Assembly: GCA_017629325.1 (NCBI GenBank)
Contig: JAGBXL010000155.1
Location: forward strand, 1 to 5,431
Length of the DNA: 5,431 nucleotides
Source of the DNA: Clostridia bacterium
Lineage (GTDB): Bacteria > Bacillota > Clostridia > UMGS1810
Direction of reading: 5' to 3'
Shown here: positions 4,657-5,431 of the stretch, one piece after another
How positions within the stretch are numbered: the first letter of the stretch is position 1
Layout of the letters: the number at the start of each line of letters is the position of its first letter
The notes under the pieces: generated by a model
Database searches by the model: none
Seen by the model: the letters and a program-made list of their open reading frames with translations, nothing else
Told to the model about the DNA's origin: nothing
Translations under genes and position numbers: made by a program

Positions 4657-4803
4657 ACTGCAAGTATAAAAACGAAAGGAACTATTTAGTCTTATGGACG
4701 GCGACAGTAGCGGCGATAAGCCTAACAATTTAATATACTTTGTTAAAAGCGTTTTTGAGGTGTATCCTTTGCAGTGGTATTTGCACAGAGGGTATGCTTT
4801 TTT
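4646..4803 (+). ncRNA. Candidate structured leader RNA or small RNA upstream of the CNNM gene
   Basis: Three nested helices can be read. P1 pairs 4652-4663 with 4769-4780 (12 bp, one G-U) and is extended by TGTG (4646-4649) with CACA (4784-4787). P2 pairs AAAAACG (4668-4674) with CGTTTTT (4750-4756). P3 pairs 4686-4695 with 4716-4725 (9 bp with one mismatch) around a 20-nt GC-rich loop. An alternative to P1/P2 is AAGTATA (4662-4668) with TATACTT (4734-4740). The 3' end is a hairpin with a U-run (4760-4803). P1 uses the loop of that hairpin, so the two states should exclude each other, as in a riboswitch or attenuator. Two promoter-like sequences lie upstream and the CNNM gene starts about 90 bp downstream. 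I do not recognise a known riboswitch class or 6S RNA. A 44-codon reading frame (4694-4828) overlaps it but has a poorly placed ribosome-binding site. Confidence 0.5.
4760..4803 (+). terminator. Terminator-like hairpin within the CNNM leader
   Basis: GTGTATCC (4760-4767) pairs with GGGTATGC (4790-4797) over 8 bp including G-U pairs. A further GTG/CAC pairing is possible in the loop. Six T (4798-4803) follow directly. With its G-U pairs and large loop it is moderate in strength, which suits a conditional terminator. Confidence 0.5.
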
Positions 4804-4814
4804 GTGCCATAAAA

Positions 4815-4827
4815 AACTTCGGATATG
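4815..4827 (+). repeat. 13-bp direct repeat, copy 2 (partner at 4531-4543)
   Basis: A second exact AACTTCGGATATG, lying just after the terminator-like hairpin and before the CNNM gene. Here it forms most of the loop of an inverted repeat, TTTTGTGCCAT (4800-4810) with ATGACACAAAA (4825-4835), which has one mismatch in 11 bp. Confidence 0.45.
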
Positions 4828-4896
4828 ACACAAAACGCTTTATTTTTGTGTTTTGAATACTAATTATACATTATTTCAGGAGGAATGAATTTAAAA

Positions 4897-5431
4897 ATGG
4901 AAGGTCTTATACCGAAGCTGATAGCTCTTGCTGCACTTATTTTAATGTCGGCATATTTTTCCGCAACGGAAACAGCTTTCTCTTCACTAAATAAAATCAG
5001 ATTAAAAAACATGGCGTCAGAAGGCAATAAAAAAGCAAAGCTTGCCTTAGATTTAGCAGGTGATTACGATAGGCTTCTCTCAACTATTCTTGTTGGAAAC
5101 AATATCGTAAACATTGCCGCAACATCTTTGGCAACTGTTGTGTTTATAGATATATATGGTAATATCGGGGCTACAATTTCTACTGTTGTTATGACAGTTC
5201 TTGTTCTTATTTTTGGTGAAATTTCGCCAAAGAGCATGGCAAAAGAAGCCCCCGAAACCTTTTCTATGTTTTCGGCTCCAATAATAAGATTTTTTATGAT
5301 AATTCTTGCACCTGTAAATCTTATATTCTCCCTTTGGAAAAAGCTTTTATCAAAGCTTATTAAGGTTGATGAAGATAGAAAAATGACACAAGACGAACTT
5401 ATGGTGCTTGTTGATGAGGTTACTCAGGACG
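4897..5431 (+). CDS. CNNM/CorC-HlyC family membrane protein (DUF21 domain), 3' end cut off
   Basis: The 178 visible residues form the N-terminal CNNM (DUF21) transmembrane domain of a 'hemolysin-like' CorC/HlyC protein. Hydrophobic segments lie at about 4-20, 65-90, 95-112 and 130-150. Family signatures are SAYFSATETAFSSLNKIRLK (17-36), DRLLSTILVGNNIVNIAAT (about 62-80) and LIFGEISPKSMAKEAPE (about 104-120). The usual CBS pair and C-terminal CorC_HlyC domain, expected in a protein of about 420-440 residues, lie beyond the right edge; the frame is still open. Family members are linked to magnesium or other divalent cation efflux and homeostasis; haemolysis is not implied. The start at 4897 gives the typical N-terminus but is 13 nt from AGGAGG (4878-4883). 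The in-frame ATG at 4885 is only 1 nt from it, so the start is uncertain. A structured leader precedes it. Confidence 0.92.
   Translation, partial: MEGLIPKLIALAALILMSAYFSATETAFSSLNKIRLKNMASEGNKKAKLALDLAGDYDRLLSTILVGNNIVNIAATSLATVVFIDIYGNIGATISTVVMTVLVLIFGEISPKSMAKEAPETFSMFSAPIIRFFMIILAPVNLIFSLWKKLLSKLIKVDEDRKMTQDELMVLVDEVTQD

Noticed and set aside
4628..4803. Identification of the leader RNA as an M-box, c-di-GMP, cobalamin or T-box element
   Set aside because: None of the hallmark conserved blocks of these classes, as I remember them, can be found in the sequence.
4694..4828. A 44-codon plus-strand frame beginning MDGDSSGDKP, inside the candidate leader RNA
   Set aside because: The only Shine-Dalgarno-like stretch (AAAGGA, 4675-4680) is 13 nt from the ATG, the protein matches nothing I know, and the sequence is better explained by nested RNA helices and a terminator. 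A small or leader peptide is not excluded; codon-level conservation would revive it.

Overview
The window looks like a chromosome segment of a low-GC, endospore-forming member of the Clostridia. The base composition is AT-rich, the ribosome-binding sites are strong GGAGG/AAGGTG types, several promoters are close to the sigma-A consensus, the terminators are U-tailed, and there is a recognisable spoIIR gene. No species can be named from the sequence alone. No transposase, integrase or CRISPR array is visible.

Left part (1-1860, minus strand): a two-gene operon reads leftward from a promoter at 1832-1860. It encodes a DUF6062-type protein with two CxxC/CxxH pairs, then a YghZ/Gpr-like aldo/keto reductase that runs off the left edge. 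The DUF6062 stop codon overlaps the reductase ribosome-binding site. A 62-bp repeat (copy 1 of 2) sits between this promoter and the first gene.

Middle left (1865-2292): a tRNA-Pro(UGG) gene lies on the minus strand with its own promoter and a U-tailed terminator. The last 15 nt of the tRNA plus the terminator are perfectly duplicated (56 bp) 196 bp further downstream. The 140 bp between the copies carry no gene and are rich in palindromes. A long hairpin lies behind the tRNA promoter.

Middle (2293-3355, plus strand): a 64-residue XRE-type regulator follows a promoter overlapped by a large inverted repeat, probably its own operator. Next is spoIIR, which in sporulation carries the forespore signal that switches on pro-sigma-E processing in the mother cell. 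It is preceded by a possible sigma-F promoter and followed by a bidirectional terminator.

Right part (3356-5431): copy 2 of the 62-bp repeat directly abuts the stop codon of a minus-strand DUF3048 (YerB-like) lipoprotein that converges on spoIIR. A 435-bp divergent intergenic region follows. It holds the lipoprotein promoter, two candidate rightward promoters, and a candidate structured RNA of about 140-160 nt. This RNA ends in a terminator-like hairpin about 90 bp before a CNNM/CorC-type membrane protein gene that runs off the right edge.

The least explained elements are the candidate leader RNA before the CNNM gene, the 62-bp two-copy repeat, and the duplicated tRNA tail with its palindromic spacer.
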